This document shows, in pieces, positions 1 to 7,967 of a stretch of DNA of 64,000 nucleotides. The stretch lies in assembly GCF_030546695.1 (NCBI RefSeq), contig NZ_JAUOTP010000004.1, positions 310,001 through 374,000 of the forward strand. The letters are read 5' to 3'. The notes below the pieces were generated by a model. It saw only the letters and a program-made list of their open reading frames with translations, ran no database searches and was not told the origin of the DNA. The stretch comes from Sphingomonas natans. GTDB lineage: Bacteria > Pseudomonadota > Alphaproteobacteria > Sphingomonadales > Sphingomonadaceae. Position 1 is the stretch's first letter. Every line of letters starts with the position of its first letter. The position numbers and the translations under genes are program-made.

Positions 1-1
1 C

Positions 2-1096
2 ATCAAAAACATGGATTTCAACGGCGCAGTTCGCGTCACCGATTATTCGACGTCGGGCCGGGTGGAGACATGGAAAACGGGCCTGACCTATCAGCCGATC
101 CCGGACGTCAAGTTCCGCGGCACGATCAGCCGCGATATCCGCGCACCGAACCTCGGCGAATTGTTCAATCCGGGCGGCGGCGCGACCAATTCGGTCACGC
201 GCCCGATCGTCCCCGGTGGCGCTAACAGCCTGTCGGATACGTACATCAACTCGGTCGTCGGCAATACCGATCTGAAGCCGGAAATCGCCAAAACGTACGG
301 TGCGGGTGCGGTCTTTACGCCGACGTTCCTGCCCGGCTTCGCGGCCTCGGTCGATTATTACAAGATCAAGCTGACCGGCGCGATTTCGACCTATTCGGCG
401 CAGAATCTCGTCGATCTCTGCTACGGCAACCAGCAGGATGCGGCGTCCTGCGCCTTCATCAATCTCGCTACCGGGGGCGCGGCAACTTCGGGCAACCCGA
501 ACGTCGATATCCAAAGCATCACGATCAAGCCGCTCAACTTCGTCGGCATCAAGAACGAGGGCGTCGATATCGAGGCGAGCTATCGCCGCCATATCGGCCC
601 AGGCACGGTCAGCCTGCGTGCGCTCACCACGCGCGCGATCACCAACGAGAGCGACAACGGCATCAGCCTGGTCAACAACACGGTCGGCCAGAATTCGGGC
701 AGCCTGCCAAAATGGACCTTCCGTTTCACCGCCGCCTACAATCTGGACAACGGCCTGTCCTTCCAGGCGGTCGCGCGCGGAATTACGTCGGGCACCTATA
801 ATAACAGCTATGTCGTCTGCGACACGAATTGCCCGGTCTCGACTTCCGACAATCGCACCGTGAACTACAATCACATCAACGGTGCGTGGTACTTCGACGT
901 GAACGGCGAATATAAGTTCACGGCGATGAGCACGAAAGCAGCAGTGTTCTTCTCGATCCGGAACCTGCTCAACAAGGATCCGGTGCTGGTCGCCAACGGC
1001 CCCAATGGCGACAACACCGAAGCCTATCCGCAGACCAACCGCATCTATGATGTGCTCGGCCGGGTATTCCGCGTCGGCGTCCGGATCGACTACTGA
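2..1096 (+). CDS. TonB-dependent receptor, C-terminal part (5' end outside window)
   Basis: This is the C-terminal half of an outer-membrane TonB-dependent receptor beta-barrel; the reading frame is open from the window edge, so the plug domain and signal peptide lie upstream. The segment has the 'RDIRAPNLGELF' strand, followed by 'VVGNTDLKPEIAKTYGAG', the usual late-barrel landmark of sphingomonad and Xanthomonas-type receptors. It ends in alternating hydrophobic strands closing with 'VFRVGVRIDY', an aromatic C-terminal residue as BAM substrates need. Four cysteines in extracellular-loop positions (CYGNQQDAASC, CDTNC) may form loop disulfides. The substrate cannot be read from this part; many such receptors import oligosaccharides or siderophores. 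A hairpin follows the stop codon. Confidence 0.93.
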   Translation: MKNMDFNGAVRVTDYSTSGRVETWKTGLTYQPIPDVKFRGTISRDIRAPNLGELFNPGGGATNSVTRPIVPGGANSLSDTYINSVVGNTDLKPEIAKTYGAGAVFTPTFLPGFAASVDYYKIKLTGAISTYSAQNLVDLCYGNQQDAASCAFINLATGGAATSGNPNVDIQSITIKPLNFVGIKNEGVDIEASYRRHIGPGTVSLRALTTRAITNESDNGISLVNNTVGQNSGSLPKWTFRFTAAYNLDNGLSFQAVARGITSGTYNNSYVVCDTNCPVSTSDNRTVNYNHINGAWYFDVNGEYKFTAMSTKAAVFFSIRNLLNKDPVLVANGPNGDNTEAYPQTNRIYDVLGRVFRVGVRIDY

Positions 1097-1103
1097 TCGC
1101 TAA

Positions 1104-1135
1104 GCCGGGGCGGCGCCGCCGTCCCGGCATTGTTT
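1104..1135 (+). terminator. Putative Rho-independent terminator of the TonB receptor gene
   Basis: Eight bases after the receptor stop there is a GC-rich inverted repeat (1104-1128, arms GCCGGG/CCCGGC around a GCGGC/GCCGC core with one mismatch) followed by ATTGTTT. A second perfect 7-bp hairpin (CGCTCCG, loop CAA, CGGAGCG) follows at 1136-1152. Confidence 0.55.
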
Positions 1136-1233
1136 CGCTCCGCAACGGAGCGCGAACGGACGACACCGCCGCGACAGGCGGGCGCCTCGAACCACCTTCC
1201 CGGCCCTACTGCTGATGGTCCCATGACCATCGG

Positions 1234-1270
1234 CCCCGCTCCGCCGCCCCCTCTTTTCGGCGGAGCGGGG
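1234..1270. terminator. Strong 13-bp hairpin between convergent genes
   Basis: A perfect 13-bp inverted repeat (1234-1246 against 1258-1270) encloses an 11-base loop, CCCCCTCTTTT. It is followed on the plus strand by ACACTTTGTTT. It lies between the convergent TonB receptor and HIT genes, so it could end transcription from either side. The plus-strand T-rich tail is weak and the minus-strand side has none. Confidence 0.5.
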
Positions 1271-1320
1271 ACACTTTGTTTCTCGATCAGACCACTCATG
1301 CAATCGGCCCCGCCGCCCGC

Positions 1321-1761
1321 TTACCAATGAGCGGACAGCCAAGCGCCCAGCGATTCGATCTGCTCGCCGGTCAATGCCAGCGCCGCGCCGAGCGCCGGGG
1401 CCTTCGGCCAGCCATCGTCCGCCTTGCGCATATCCAGGAACGTACGTTCGCCCTCGTGCCGCGGCAGCACATGGAAGTGGACGTGGGGATCGACCATCAT
1501 CAGCATCAGATAATTGATCTTCTGCGGTGCGACCGTGCGGTGGAGCATCGCCTCGATACGGCCGACGATCGCGTGCAGTTCGGCAAAGGCGGCAGGCGGC
1601 AGATCCGCAAAGGCCGTCGCCTCGCTCTTCGCCGCCAGCACCAGACTGCCGAGCGTCGGCTGCTCGGGCCGCAGCAGCACGACCCAATGCCCGCTTTCGC
1701 CGACGAGTGTGGCGGGATAACCGAAGCGGGCGATCGTGGCGTTTACGGCGGCGGCGACCAT
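1321..1761 (-). CDS. HIT family (histidine triad) protein
   Basis: A 146-residue protein of the HIT superfamily, cytosolic nucleotide hydrolases or transferases acting on adenylated or guanylated substrates such as AMP-lysine or dinucleoside polyphosphates. The diagnostic motif H-V-H-F-H-V-L-P-R (HxHxH followed by hydrophobics) is present near residue 95, and the middle histidine is the expected nucleophile. Upstream, 'WVVLLRPEQPTLGSLVLAAK' matches the strand and helix where HIT proteins bind the base. The start is supported by a GGAG box about 10 bases upstream. Length fits a single-domain HIT protein. It stands alone on the minus strand, so the sequence gives no clue to its specific substrate. 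Confidence 0.88.
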   Translation of the reverse strand: MVAAAVNATIARFGYPATLVGESGHWVVLLRPEQPTLGSLVLAAKSEATAFADLPPAAFAELHAIVGRIEAMLHRTVAPQKINYLMLMMVDPHVHFHVLPRHEGERTFLDMRKADDGWPKAPALGAALALTGEQIESLGAWLSAHW

Positions 1762-2088
1762 GTTTTCTTTCTCCGGCAGATCACTCAGACGGGCACGCTA
1801 TACCGTCATTCATCCCGGCGCGTTCCGGAAAGCGCCCGACGAGGTCCAGCCGCCCTCCGTGGCTCGCTGCTGCGAGCCGGGTTGGGACGGTGCCACGGAA
1901 CGATAACAGGGCTTGTCGATGCGGAAGCTGCCGTCCATTGTGTGACCATCTCCTCGTGGGCGGGCCGCCGGCGATGAGTGGGGGCCAACCGATTATCGAC
2001 AGCCGCGCCGTGGTCCTCCGGCACGGCACCGTTCGCGCCGCCGTGATCGGGCGGTCGAAGCGCAATGCGGTCATGATCGGAGCAGAGC
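1762..2088. other. Gene-free stretch, 327 bp
   Basis: This lies between the divergent HIT and nucleotidyltransferase genes. Short open frames exist on both strands but none has recognisable protein features, and each overlaps others in a way typical of chance frames in GC-rich DNA. Promoters for both neighbours presumably lie here; I cannot place them. Confidence 0.5.
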
Positions 2089-2847
2089 ATGTCCTCCCAG
2101 TCCAAGGTTCGCGCCATCATTCTCGCCGCCGGACGCGGTTCGCGCCTGGGCGAACTGACGCAGGATCGCCCGAAATGCCTGTTGGAGCTGGGTGGCCAGT
2201 CGTTGCTGGAATGGCAGCTGGAGGCGCTGGAAGCGGCCGGGATCGCCGAGATCGTCGTCATCGTCGGTTTCAACGCCCGCCGGGTTGAAGCGCGTCTCGA
2301 GGATCGCGGCAACGTCACGACGCTGCACAATCCCTTCTACGAGGTTTCGGACAATCTGGCGTCGCTGTGGTTCGCGCGCGACTATTTCGAAGGCGACGTG
2401 CTCGTCCTGAACGGCGATACTTTGGTCTCGGCCGAGAGCGTCCGGCGCCTCGTCGAGCGCGGCGCGGCGCCGATCAACGTGATGATCGATCGCAAGCCGG
2501 CTTACGATGCCGACGACATGAAGGTGCTGCTCGACGGGAACCGGATCCGCGCCATCGGCAAGACGCTGACCGACGCCGATGCCGAATCGATCGGCATGCT
2601 GCTGTTTCGCGGCGATGGGACGGGGCTGTTCCGGCAGACGATCAAAGAGATGATGTACGAGACATCGTCGCTCGGACGCTGGTTCCTGAGCGTGATCGAC
2701 CAGCTCGCGCGCAAGAGCGACGTCTGCGCCGTCGACGTGGCCGGCGAGGGCTGGGCCGAAGTGGATTTCCCCGCCGACATCGTCATCGCCGAGGCGCTCG
2801 TCGCCACGTGGAAGAGGCGCAGCGGCGAGCGCGCGCTGGCGACCTGA
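2089..2847 (+). CDS. Sugar- or choline-phosphate nucleotidyltransferase (NTP_transferase family)
   Basis: A 252-residue cytosolic enzyme of the nucleotidyltransferase-A fold that would transfer an NMP group to a phosphorylated sugar, choline or similar alcohol. The N-terminus holds the signature 'AIILAAGRGSRLGELTQDRP' then 'KCLLELGG', the NTP-binding G-x-G-x-R and catalytic lysine pattern. 'VLNGDTLV' near residue 107 supplies the metal-binding aspartate. Overall layout resembles LicC-like phosphocholine cytidylyltransferases and MurU-type uridylyltransferases more than RmlA. A GGAG box six bases upstream supports this ATG. It sits 63 bp before a LytS-type histidine kinase on the same strand, which may be co-transcription or chance. 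The substrate is unassigned. Confidence 0.85.
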   Translation: MSSQSKVRAIILAAGRGSRLGELTQDRPKCLLELGGQSLLEWQLEALEAAGIAEIVVIVGFNARRVEARLEDRGNVTTLHNPFYEVSDNLASLWFARDYFEGDVLVLNGDTLVSAESVRRLVERGAAPINVMIDRKPAYDADDMKVLLDGNRIRAIGKTLTDADAESIGMLLFRGDGTGLFRQTIKEMMYETSSLGRWFLSVIDQLARKSDVCAVDVAGEGWAEVDFPADIVIAEALVATWKRRSGERALAT

Positions 2848-2910
2848 TCCGCAGACCTTGCCTGCATATCGTCGCCGCGCGAACATGAGCGGAGCCGGGG
2901 GAGAGGGCGC

Positions 2911-3990
2911 ATGACGAGGACGGGCTTTCGACAAGCTCTCCTGCTGACCTTCGCTGTCTGGTTCGTGTTCGTCTATGGCAGCTACTGCGTCGCCGAGCTC
3001 ATCGCCGGCCGCACCGGCTTCCTTTCGGACCTTCCCTTCGATCTGCTGGCGGTCTTCCTCGTCGCGCTGACCGCGCAGGCGCTTTATCCGCTGGCTCTGT
3101 ACACGGTCGGCTGGCCGCTCATGCGCCGCTGGGGCCTGCTGGCGGCGGGCGTCCTGCTGGTCGCCTTCACCCAATCGCTGATCAACCTGGCCGAGAACCG
3201 GTTGCTGGGCGTGATCCCGGCGCTCGACTCCGCGCATCTCGAACTGATCCGCGCGCGCTTCGCCTCCAATTTCCTCTCGCACGCCTATCTGTGCGTCGCC
3301 AATGCGGCCCTGCTCGTCTTCCTGGTGGAGACGCGTCGGTCGGCGGCGCAGCGCATCGATCTCGCGCGCGCCGAAGCGGCGGCGGCCGAAGCCAAGGCGG
3401 TGGCGCTGCGCCTGCAGCTCAATCCGCATTTCGTGTTCAACACGCTCAATTCGATCTCCAGCCTGATCGTGACGCGGCGGATCGACGATGCCGAAGAGAT
3501 GCTCGGGCGGCTGGCCGAATTTCTCCGCCAATCGCTGACGTCGGATCCGAACGGGCTCGTGCCGCTGGACGAGGAGCTCGCGACGGCGGAGACCTATCTC
3601 GAGATTGAGGCGGTGCGCTTCGGGGATCGCATGCTCGTCGAGCTGCACTGCCCGGCGGCGCTCTCGCAGATCGCAGTGCCCAACTATATCCTGCAACCGC
3701 TCGTCGAGAATGCGGTGAAATATGGCGTGGCGCGTTCGACCTGCCCCGTCACGGTGCGCGTCATCGCGGAGAGGCACGAGGGCAGGTTGCGCATTCAGGT
3801 GCTCGACGATGCCCAGCCGAGCGCGGAGGCGCACCCCGCCGCCGGCTTCGGCATCGGCGTCGACAATATCGGCCAGCGCCTCACCGCACGGTATGGCGAC
3901 GCCGCGTCGATCACCACCGAGCGCGGCGCGAAGGGTTATGCCGCGACGATCATCCTGCCGATCGCCGCCGCGACGGGTTCGAAGCCGTAG
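2911..3990 (+). CDS. LytS-type sensor histidine kinase (His_kinase/HATPase)
   Basis: A 359-residue inner-membrane sensor kinase. Residues 1-150 carry about four hydrophobic segments; then comes a short coiled linker rich in A, E and R, and the phospho-acceptor block 'LQLNPHFVFNTLNSISSLI' with the likely phosphorylated His at residue 173. 'LQPLVENAVKYGV' is the N-box, and 'GFGIGVDNIGQRL' the G-box of the ATPase. This architecture normally pairs with a LytTR response regulator, but none follows directly; the next gene is a small protein of unknown role and the nearest LytTR gene (4542-5306) is on the opposite strand with its own kinase. The two kinases may share that regulator. The signal sensed is unknown. 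Confidence 0.92.
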   Translation: MTRTGFRQALLLTFAVWFVFVYGSYCVAELIAGRTGFLSDLPFDLLAVFLVALTAQALYPLALYTVGWPLMRRWGLLAAGVLLVAFTQSLINLAENRLLGVIPALDSAHLELIRARFASNFLSHAYLCVANAALLVFLVETRRSAAQRIDLARAEAAAAEAKAVALRLQLNPHFVFNTLNSISSLIVTRRIDDAEEMLGRLAEFLRQSLTSDPNGLVPLDEELATAETYLEIEAVRFGDRMLVELHCPAALSQIAVPNYILQPLVENAVKYGVARSTCPVTVRVIAERHEGRLRIQVLDDAQPSAEAHPAAGFGIGVDNIGQRLTARYGDAASITTERGAKGYAATIILPIAAATGSKP

Positions 3991-4148
3991 AGCAGGCCGT
4001 CGGTCGATCGTCGACGCGGGTTCGTCGAACCCCGCAGCTTCGTCGCACGAGCCGGCGATTTTGCAGAGACACGCGCGCGCACCGGAGCGCATCGCCGTAT
4101 TGGGCCATCGTCGGCTCCGCATCGGACGCCGCGCCGGAAGATCCGACT

Positions 4149-4535
4149 ATGCCAACCGCCCTCGCCTTCGCGAACGATGTTCAGCCGGCGCTCTCCTCGG
4201 CGCGACCGCATTTGCGCCTCGTCGAGGCCGCGCCCGGCCTGACGGCGGGAGAACGGCAGGCGGTCGAGATCGGGCGTGACGATGCGTTCCGCCACGGCTG
4301 GGACGCGGGTCTCGCCGATCGGACGCCGGGGCGTCGCCTCGTCGCCGCCATTGCCCGGTGGCTCGGCATCCAAGGCGTCATGCCGCTCGCCGACCCGCGA
4401 CTGGAGCGATTGCGCCTGTTCGCGGCGATGATGCGCCGCGACGACCGCCGTGTCCATGCGATGGCTGACCTGCTCAGGCAGGACGGGATCAACCCGGCGG
4501 CTTTGCATCAGGCAATCGCCTTGGCGCTGGCCTGA
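4149..4535 (+). CDS. Hypothetical protein, 128 aa
   Basis: I do not recognise this protein. It is preceded by a good ribosome-binding site (GGAAGA eight bases before ATG) and has coding-like composition. It is predicted soluble, rich in Ala, Arg and Leu, and mostly helical. Residues 30-60 hold 'GERQAVEIGRDDAFRHGWDAG', a charged helix; the C-terminal half is Arg/Met-rich ('LRLFAAMMRRDDRRVHAM'). It lies between a LytS-type kinase on the same strand and a converging LytTR regulator, ending six bases before the latter's stop. A role in that signalling cluster is possible but is only inferred from position. Confidence 0.6.
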   Translation: MPTALAFANDVQPALSSARPHLRLVEAAPGLTAGERQAVEIGRDDAFRHGWDAGLADRTPGRRLVAAIARWLGIQGVMPLADPRLERLRLFAAMMRRDDRRVHAMADLLRQDGINPAALHQAIALALA

Positions 4536-4541
4536 GGCCGA

Positions 4542-5306
4542 TCACGCCACGCCGAGCGCCGCCTCGACCGCGGCGACGTAGCTCGGCCCGACCTGCACCG
4601 TCGTCCCGTCCGTCAACAACAGCGCCGTGCTTCGCTGCGCGCGGCGGATCTCCGACACTTTCGAGGGCCGGACGAACGCCGAGCGATGCACGCGGATGAG
4701 CGCGGTGCCGGCGAGCTTCTCCTCAAGCGCCGCCATCGTGATCCGCAGCATGTGGCTGCGCAATTCGGTGTGCAGCAGGACATAATCGCGCGCCGCCTCT
4801 ACCCAGTCGATCGTCTCGATCAGCACGCGCCGCTGGCCGTCGCGCTCGGGTACCCAGATTTCGGGGTCGCTGCCCGGCGCGCGCGCGTCGGCGCGCAGAG
4901 CCTCGACCTCGGCCTCCAGCAGGCCGGCGCGCGCCGCCGCCTCGCGAAGCTGGCGGCGGCGGCGCGCGCGATCCGTGGCGAGGCGCAGGCGATCGAAGCG
5001 GACGGGCTTCAGGATATAATCCGCCGCCTCCAGATCGAAGGCGTCGGGCGCATAATGTTCGTGCGCGGTGACGAAGACGAGCTCGGGGCGAGGCTCGATC
5101 CGGATGTCGGCGGCGGTGCGCAGGCCGTTGCGCCCGGGCATCTGGATATCGAGGATCACGAGATCGGGGCGCAGGGCCTCGATCTGCGCGAGCGCCTCGT
5201 CACCGTCGCGCGCCTGGCCGACGACATCGACCCCGTCGATATCGCCGCAGAAGACGCGCAGCCGATCCAGCGCCAGCGCCTCATCGTCGACCAGCAGCAC
5301 CCGCAT
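4542..5306 (-). CDS. LytTR-family response regulator
   Basis: A 254-residue DNA-binding response regulator. Residues 1-120 form a receiver domain with the acidic pair D7-D8, phospho-acceptor D53 (in 'VILDIQMPG'), the conserved Thr in 'FVTAHE' and Lys in 'YILKPVRF'. A linker leads to a C-terminal LytTR domain ('IDWVEAARDYVLLHT', 'LIRVHRSAFVRPSKV'), which binds direct repeats as a beta-fold. The open frame reaches further upstream, but the receiver begins exactly at this ATG and the extension is low-complexity, so I chose 5306. The stop of the upstream kinase is 23 bp away, making a kinase-regulator operon. Confidence 0.93.
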   Translation of the reverse strand: MRVLLVDDEALALDRLRVFCGDIDGVDVVGQARDGDEALAQIEALRPDLVILDIQMPGRNGLRTAADIRIEPRPELVFVTAHEHYAPDAFDLEAADYILKPVRFDRLRLATDRARRRRQLREAAARAGLLEAEVEALRADARAPGSDPEIWVPERDGQRRVLIETIDWVEAARDYVLLHTELRSHMLRITMAALEEKLAGTALIRVHRSAFVRPSKVSEIRRAQRSTALLLTDGTTVQVGPSYVAAVEAALGVA

Positions 5307-5329
5307 GACCTTGTTTCCCCCTCGCCCCC

Positions 5330-6457
5330 TTACGCCGCCATCGGCATCCGCAACGTCGTCTCCACGCCATTCTCGCCCGCGCGGACGATCACCGACGCCG
5401 CCGCACCGTACAGCGCGCGAAGCCGCCCGCGTATCGCTTCCGCCGCAAGCGAGGCCTCCAGCATCTGCGTGCGGGGCGCATCGTCCGACACGCGGAGCTG
5501 GAGCGCGCCCGCGTCCCGCGAAGCGATGATCCGGATCTGCACACGCGCCGAGGACGGCTCGACGCCGTCGCGGATCGCCGCCTCGACGAGCGGCTGGATC
5601 AGGAGCGACGGGACCGCGACGTCGCCGACATCGTCCGCGCATTCGACCGTGACCGCGAGGCGCTCGCCGAAGCGCATCTCCTCCAGCTGCAGATAATGAT
5701 CGACGAGCTGGAGCTGGTCCTCGAGCGACGTGATCGCCATCGGATCGCTCTCGATCGAGGCGCGCAGGAAGCTGCTCAGCGTCTCAAGGCCCTGCTCCGC
5801 CTCGGGATTGCGATCGGTGACGACCATCGCGGAAATCGCGTTGAGCGTGTTGAACAGGAAATGCGGGTTGAACTTGAGGCGCATCGCATCGAGCTCGGCC
5901 TGCTTGGCGGTCGCGCGCAGGTGCGCGAGTTCGCGCTCCTGCCGCAGCGCCTTCTGCCGGCCGGCCGCGACCTGGAACAAGGCGCAGTTGACGGCGAAGA
6001 CGCCGGTATAATTAAGCGCCGCGCCGTAGCTGCTGCGCAGATCCTGCGGCAGCGTCAGCCAGCGCGCCTCCAGATTATGCGCGACGAAGCCGGTGAACAG
6101 CAGATCGAACGCGGACTGGACGATCGCGACGCTCAGCACCGCCCCGATCATCACCGCCAGCCGGGTGCGGCGCGGCAGTGCATAGGTGCCCCGGAACAGC
6201 GCGAACAACCCCATCGCGAACAGCATCGAGACGAGGATGGTCGAGCAATCGAGCAGGACGCTCGTCACGCCCATGCCACGGTAGCGACCGACGATCATCG
6301 GCAGATAGATCAGCAACGTGAACGACCATAGCGCGACCGTCGCGACGAGACCCTCGCGCCATTGAACATCCTCGCGGCCGCCTTGCAGCCGATCGGCGCG
6401 GCGGGCGGACGATGAAGAGGAGGCGTTGAAGACAAGGGATCCGTGCATCATCGCCAT
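5330..6457 (-). CDS. LytS-type sensor histidine kinase paired with LytTR regulator
   Basis: A 375-residue membrane kinase. After about 30 soluble residues there are four hydrophobic segments (roughly residues 38-150), then a charged coiled linker. The acceptor block 'LKFNPHFLFNTLNAISAMV' places the phosphorylated His at residue 199. The ATPase N-box is altered: 'LIQPLVEAAIRDGV' has Ala in place of the usual Asn (compare 'LVENAVKYGV' in the kinase at 2911), and the following G-boxes are weak. ATP binding may therefore be reduced, or the protein may act mainly as a partner. It directly precedes the LytTR regulator on the same strand. Three in-frame Met codons cluster at the start, none with a clear Shine-Dalgarno box. 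Confidence 0.9.
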   Translation of the reverse strand: MAMMHGSLVFNASSSSSARRADRLQGGREDVQWREGLVATVALWSFTLLIYLPMIVGRYRGMGVTSVLLDCSTILVSMLFAMGLFALFRGTYALPRRTRLAVMIGAVLSVAIVQSAFDLLFTGFVAHNLEARWLTLPQDLRSSYGAALNYTGVFAVNCALFQVAAGRQKALRQERELAHLRATAKQAELDAMRLKFNPHFLFNTLNAISAMVVTDRNPEAEQGLETLSSFLRASIESDPMAITSLEDQLQLVDHYLQLEEMRFGERLAVTVECADDVGDVAVPSLLIQPLVEAAIRDGVEPSSARVQIRIIASRDAGALQLRVSDDAPRTQMLEASLAAEAIRGRLRALYGAAASVIVRAGENGVETTLRMPMAA

Positions 6458-6535
6458 TCAGCACGGCTCGGCCCGCGCCGCGCGCGCCGCGCGACGAAGC
6501 CGTCGACGGATGCGACCGGCACGTGCCCGGCGCGG

Positions 6536-6997
6536 TCAGGCGCGACATGTGCGCCGCTCGACCGAACGCTCGCCTCGGCCGGAGCGATAGCTGGCGACGC
6601 GGATTTCGCGTCGGATGGCGCCACCGCTTTGCCCCACGCGCTCGATCCCCGCGTCCAGCAGCAAGCCGCGGCGCTGCTGTTCCGGTGCGGCATAGCCGGC
6701 GCGAACGTAGACCAGTGTCGATCGGTCGATCACGGCGCCCAGCCGGCCGCCGACAGCGAACGAGACCGGCCGACTTTTGGGTGACGCCGCAGGATAAGCG
6801 GGCGGGCGCGGCCTATGCACCTGCGCATCGACACCGACGCGGATGCCCGGCAGCGGCGCGAAATCCCAGCCGCCGCCGCGCCCGCCCTCCCCCGTGCTCG
6901 CCAGGGCATAGGTCCCGGTGAAAGGCCGCGGCGCCTGCGCCGTCGGCATGAGCAATATCGCGGCCGCGGCTACGAACATGTTTGCCTGTGTCGTCAT
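6536..6997 (-). CDS. Short opacity-type outer-membrane protein, possibly C-terminally truncated
   Basis: A 153-residue exported protein. Residues 1-22 look like a Sec signal peptide ending in 'PTAQA'. The rest recalls the small eight-stranded barrel family: 'PGIRVGVDAQ', 'SFAVGGRLGAVIDRSTLVYV' and 'LLLDAGIERVG' resemble consecutive barrel strands, with the last part like the usual 'KAEYRYSNYG' strand. The family normally ends with a final strand and a terminal Phe; here the frame ends in 'ERRTCRA' without it, so the barrel may lack its last strand. It may be a decaying gene or a divergent member. It lies upstream of the LytS kinase on the same strand, 78 bp away. Confidence 0.55.
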   Translation of the reverse strand: MTTQANMFVAAAAILLMPTAQAPRPFTGTYALASTGEGGRGGGWDFAPLPGIRVGVDAQVHRPRPPAYPAASPKSRPVSFAVGGRLGAVIDRSTLVYVRAGYAAPEQQRRGLLLDAGIERVGQSGGAIRREIRVASYRSGRGERSVERRTCRA

Positions 6998-7148
6998 CGA
7001 TATCTCGCGGGGTGGCTGAAGCAGGTGACGCCCCTGCGCGCAACGATCCCGAAGCGCTTGCGCGACGCGTTCGAAACGGAGCCGGATGCGACGGGCCGGA
7101 CGCCATCCTGTTGGTCGCGTGCGGCGACAGATTGGTCGGCGGCCCCGT

Positions 7149-7838
7149 CTATCGCGGCCCGTGCGCGAACAGGATCTCGGCGACGCCGAGCACGCCGGTC
7201 ACGATGATCTGGACGCCGACGCACAGCAGCAGGAACGCGACGAGGCGCGACAGCACCCGCGCGCCCGAATTGCCGAGCAGCGCCATGACGCTGTCCGACC
7301 AGCGATAGCAGAGCCAGATCATCAGCGAGATGATGATCGCCGCCAGGCTCATGCCCGCGAAGAAAGACAAGGTGCCGATGCCGCTGGCGGGACGCTGCGA
7401 CGACAGGGCGATCGCGACGGCGATGGTCCCGGGGCCGGTGGTGAAGGGCATCGTCAGCGGAAAGAAGGCGACCTCGTCGCCCGAATATTGCGCGGGTGCC
7501 GCGGCGCTGGCCTTGCGCTCTTCGTGCGCGCTCGGCTGCATCAGCAGCCCCCAGGCGCGGATCGCGACGACGAGCCCGCCCGCGATCCTCAGCGCGGCCA
7601 GGCTGACCCCGAAGAAGTTGAGGACATAGCCGCCCAGCCACAGCGACACGAGCAGGACGATCGTCGAATAGATCCCGATCTTCCCGGCCATGCGATGGCG
7701 ATCGGCGCGCGACCGGCCTTCCATGATCTCGTTAAAGATCAAGGCCGCGCCGACCGGATTGACGATCGAGAACAGGGCCGGGAACGCCAGCAGGAAGGCA
7801 CCGACGAAGCTGCCGACCGGCAGCGGACTGAGATCCAT
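7149..7838 (-). CDS. MarC family integral membrane protein
   Basis: A 229-residue inner-membrane protein with six hydrophobic segments, the standard size for the MarC family. Family landmarks are clear: 'FPALFSIVNPVGAALIF' in the first helix, 'RIAGGLVVAIRAWGLLM' in the third and 'PLTMPFTTGPGTIAVAI' around the fourth. The family was named from the mar locus but has no proven role in antibiotic resistance, and its transport function is unknown. The chosen ATG has AGGGATAAGG upstream. The gene is monocistronic by position. Confidence 0.92.
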   Translation of the reverse strand: MDLSPLPVGSFVGAFLLAFPALFSIVNPVGAALIFNEIMEGRSRADRHRMAGKIGIYSTIVLLVSLWLGGYVLNFFGVSLAALRIAGGLVVAIRAWGLLMQPSAHEERKASAAAPAQYSGDEVAFFPLTMPFTTGPGTIAVAIALSSQRPASGIGTLSFFAGMSLAAIIISLMIWLCYRWSDSVMALLGNSGARVLSRLVAFLLLCVGVQIIVTGVLGVAEILFAHGPR

Positions 7839-7967
7839 GGGCCTTATCCCTGCGTGCGGCGTACGACCCTGCCAGGCGACTTGCGCGTCGCCCGCATTAG
7901 GCGGCGGCGGCGGGCAACACTAGCGCTTGCGGACGCCAAGATGCGAGATCGCGGATCGCGATCCGGA

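Noticed and set aside
2071-4122. A 683-codon minus-strand frame over the nucleotidyltransferase and kinase
   Set aside because: The plus-strand proteins have clear motifs; this frame is composition-driven.
5307-5642. N-terminal extension of the LytTR regulator
   Set aside because: It overlaps the end of the kinase and is Arg/Gly-rich noise; the receiver fold starts at 5306.
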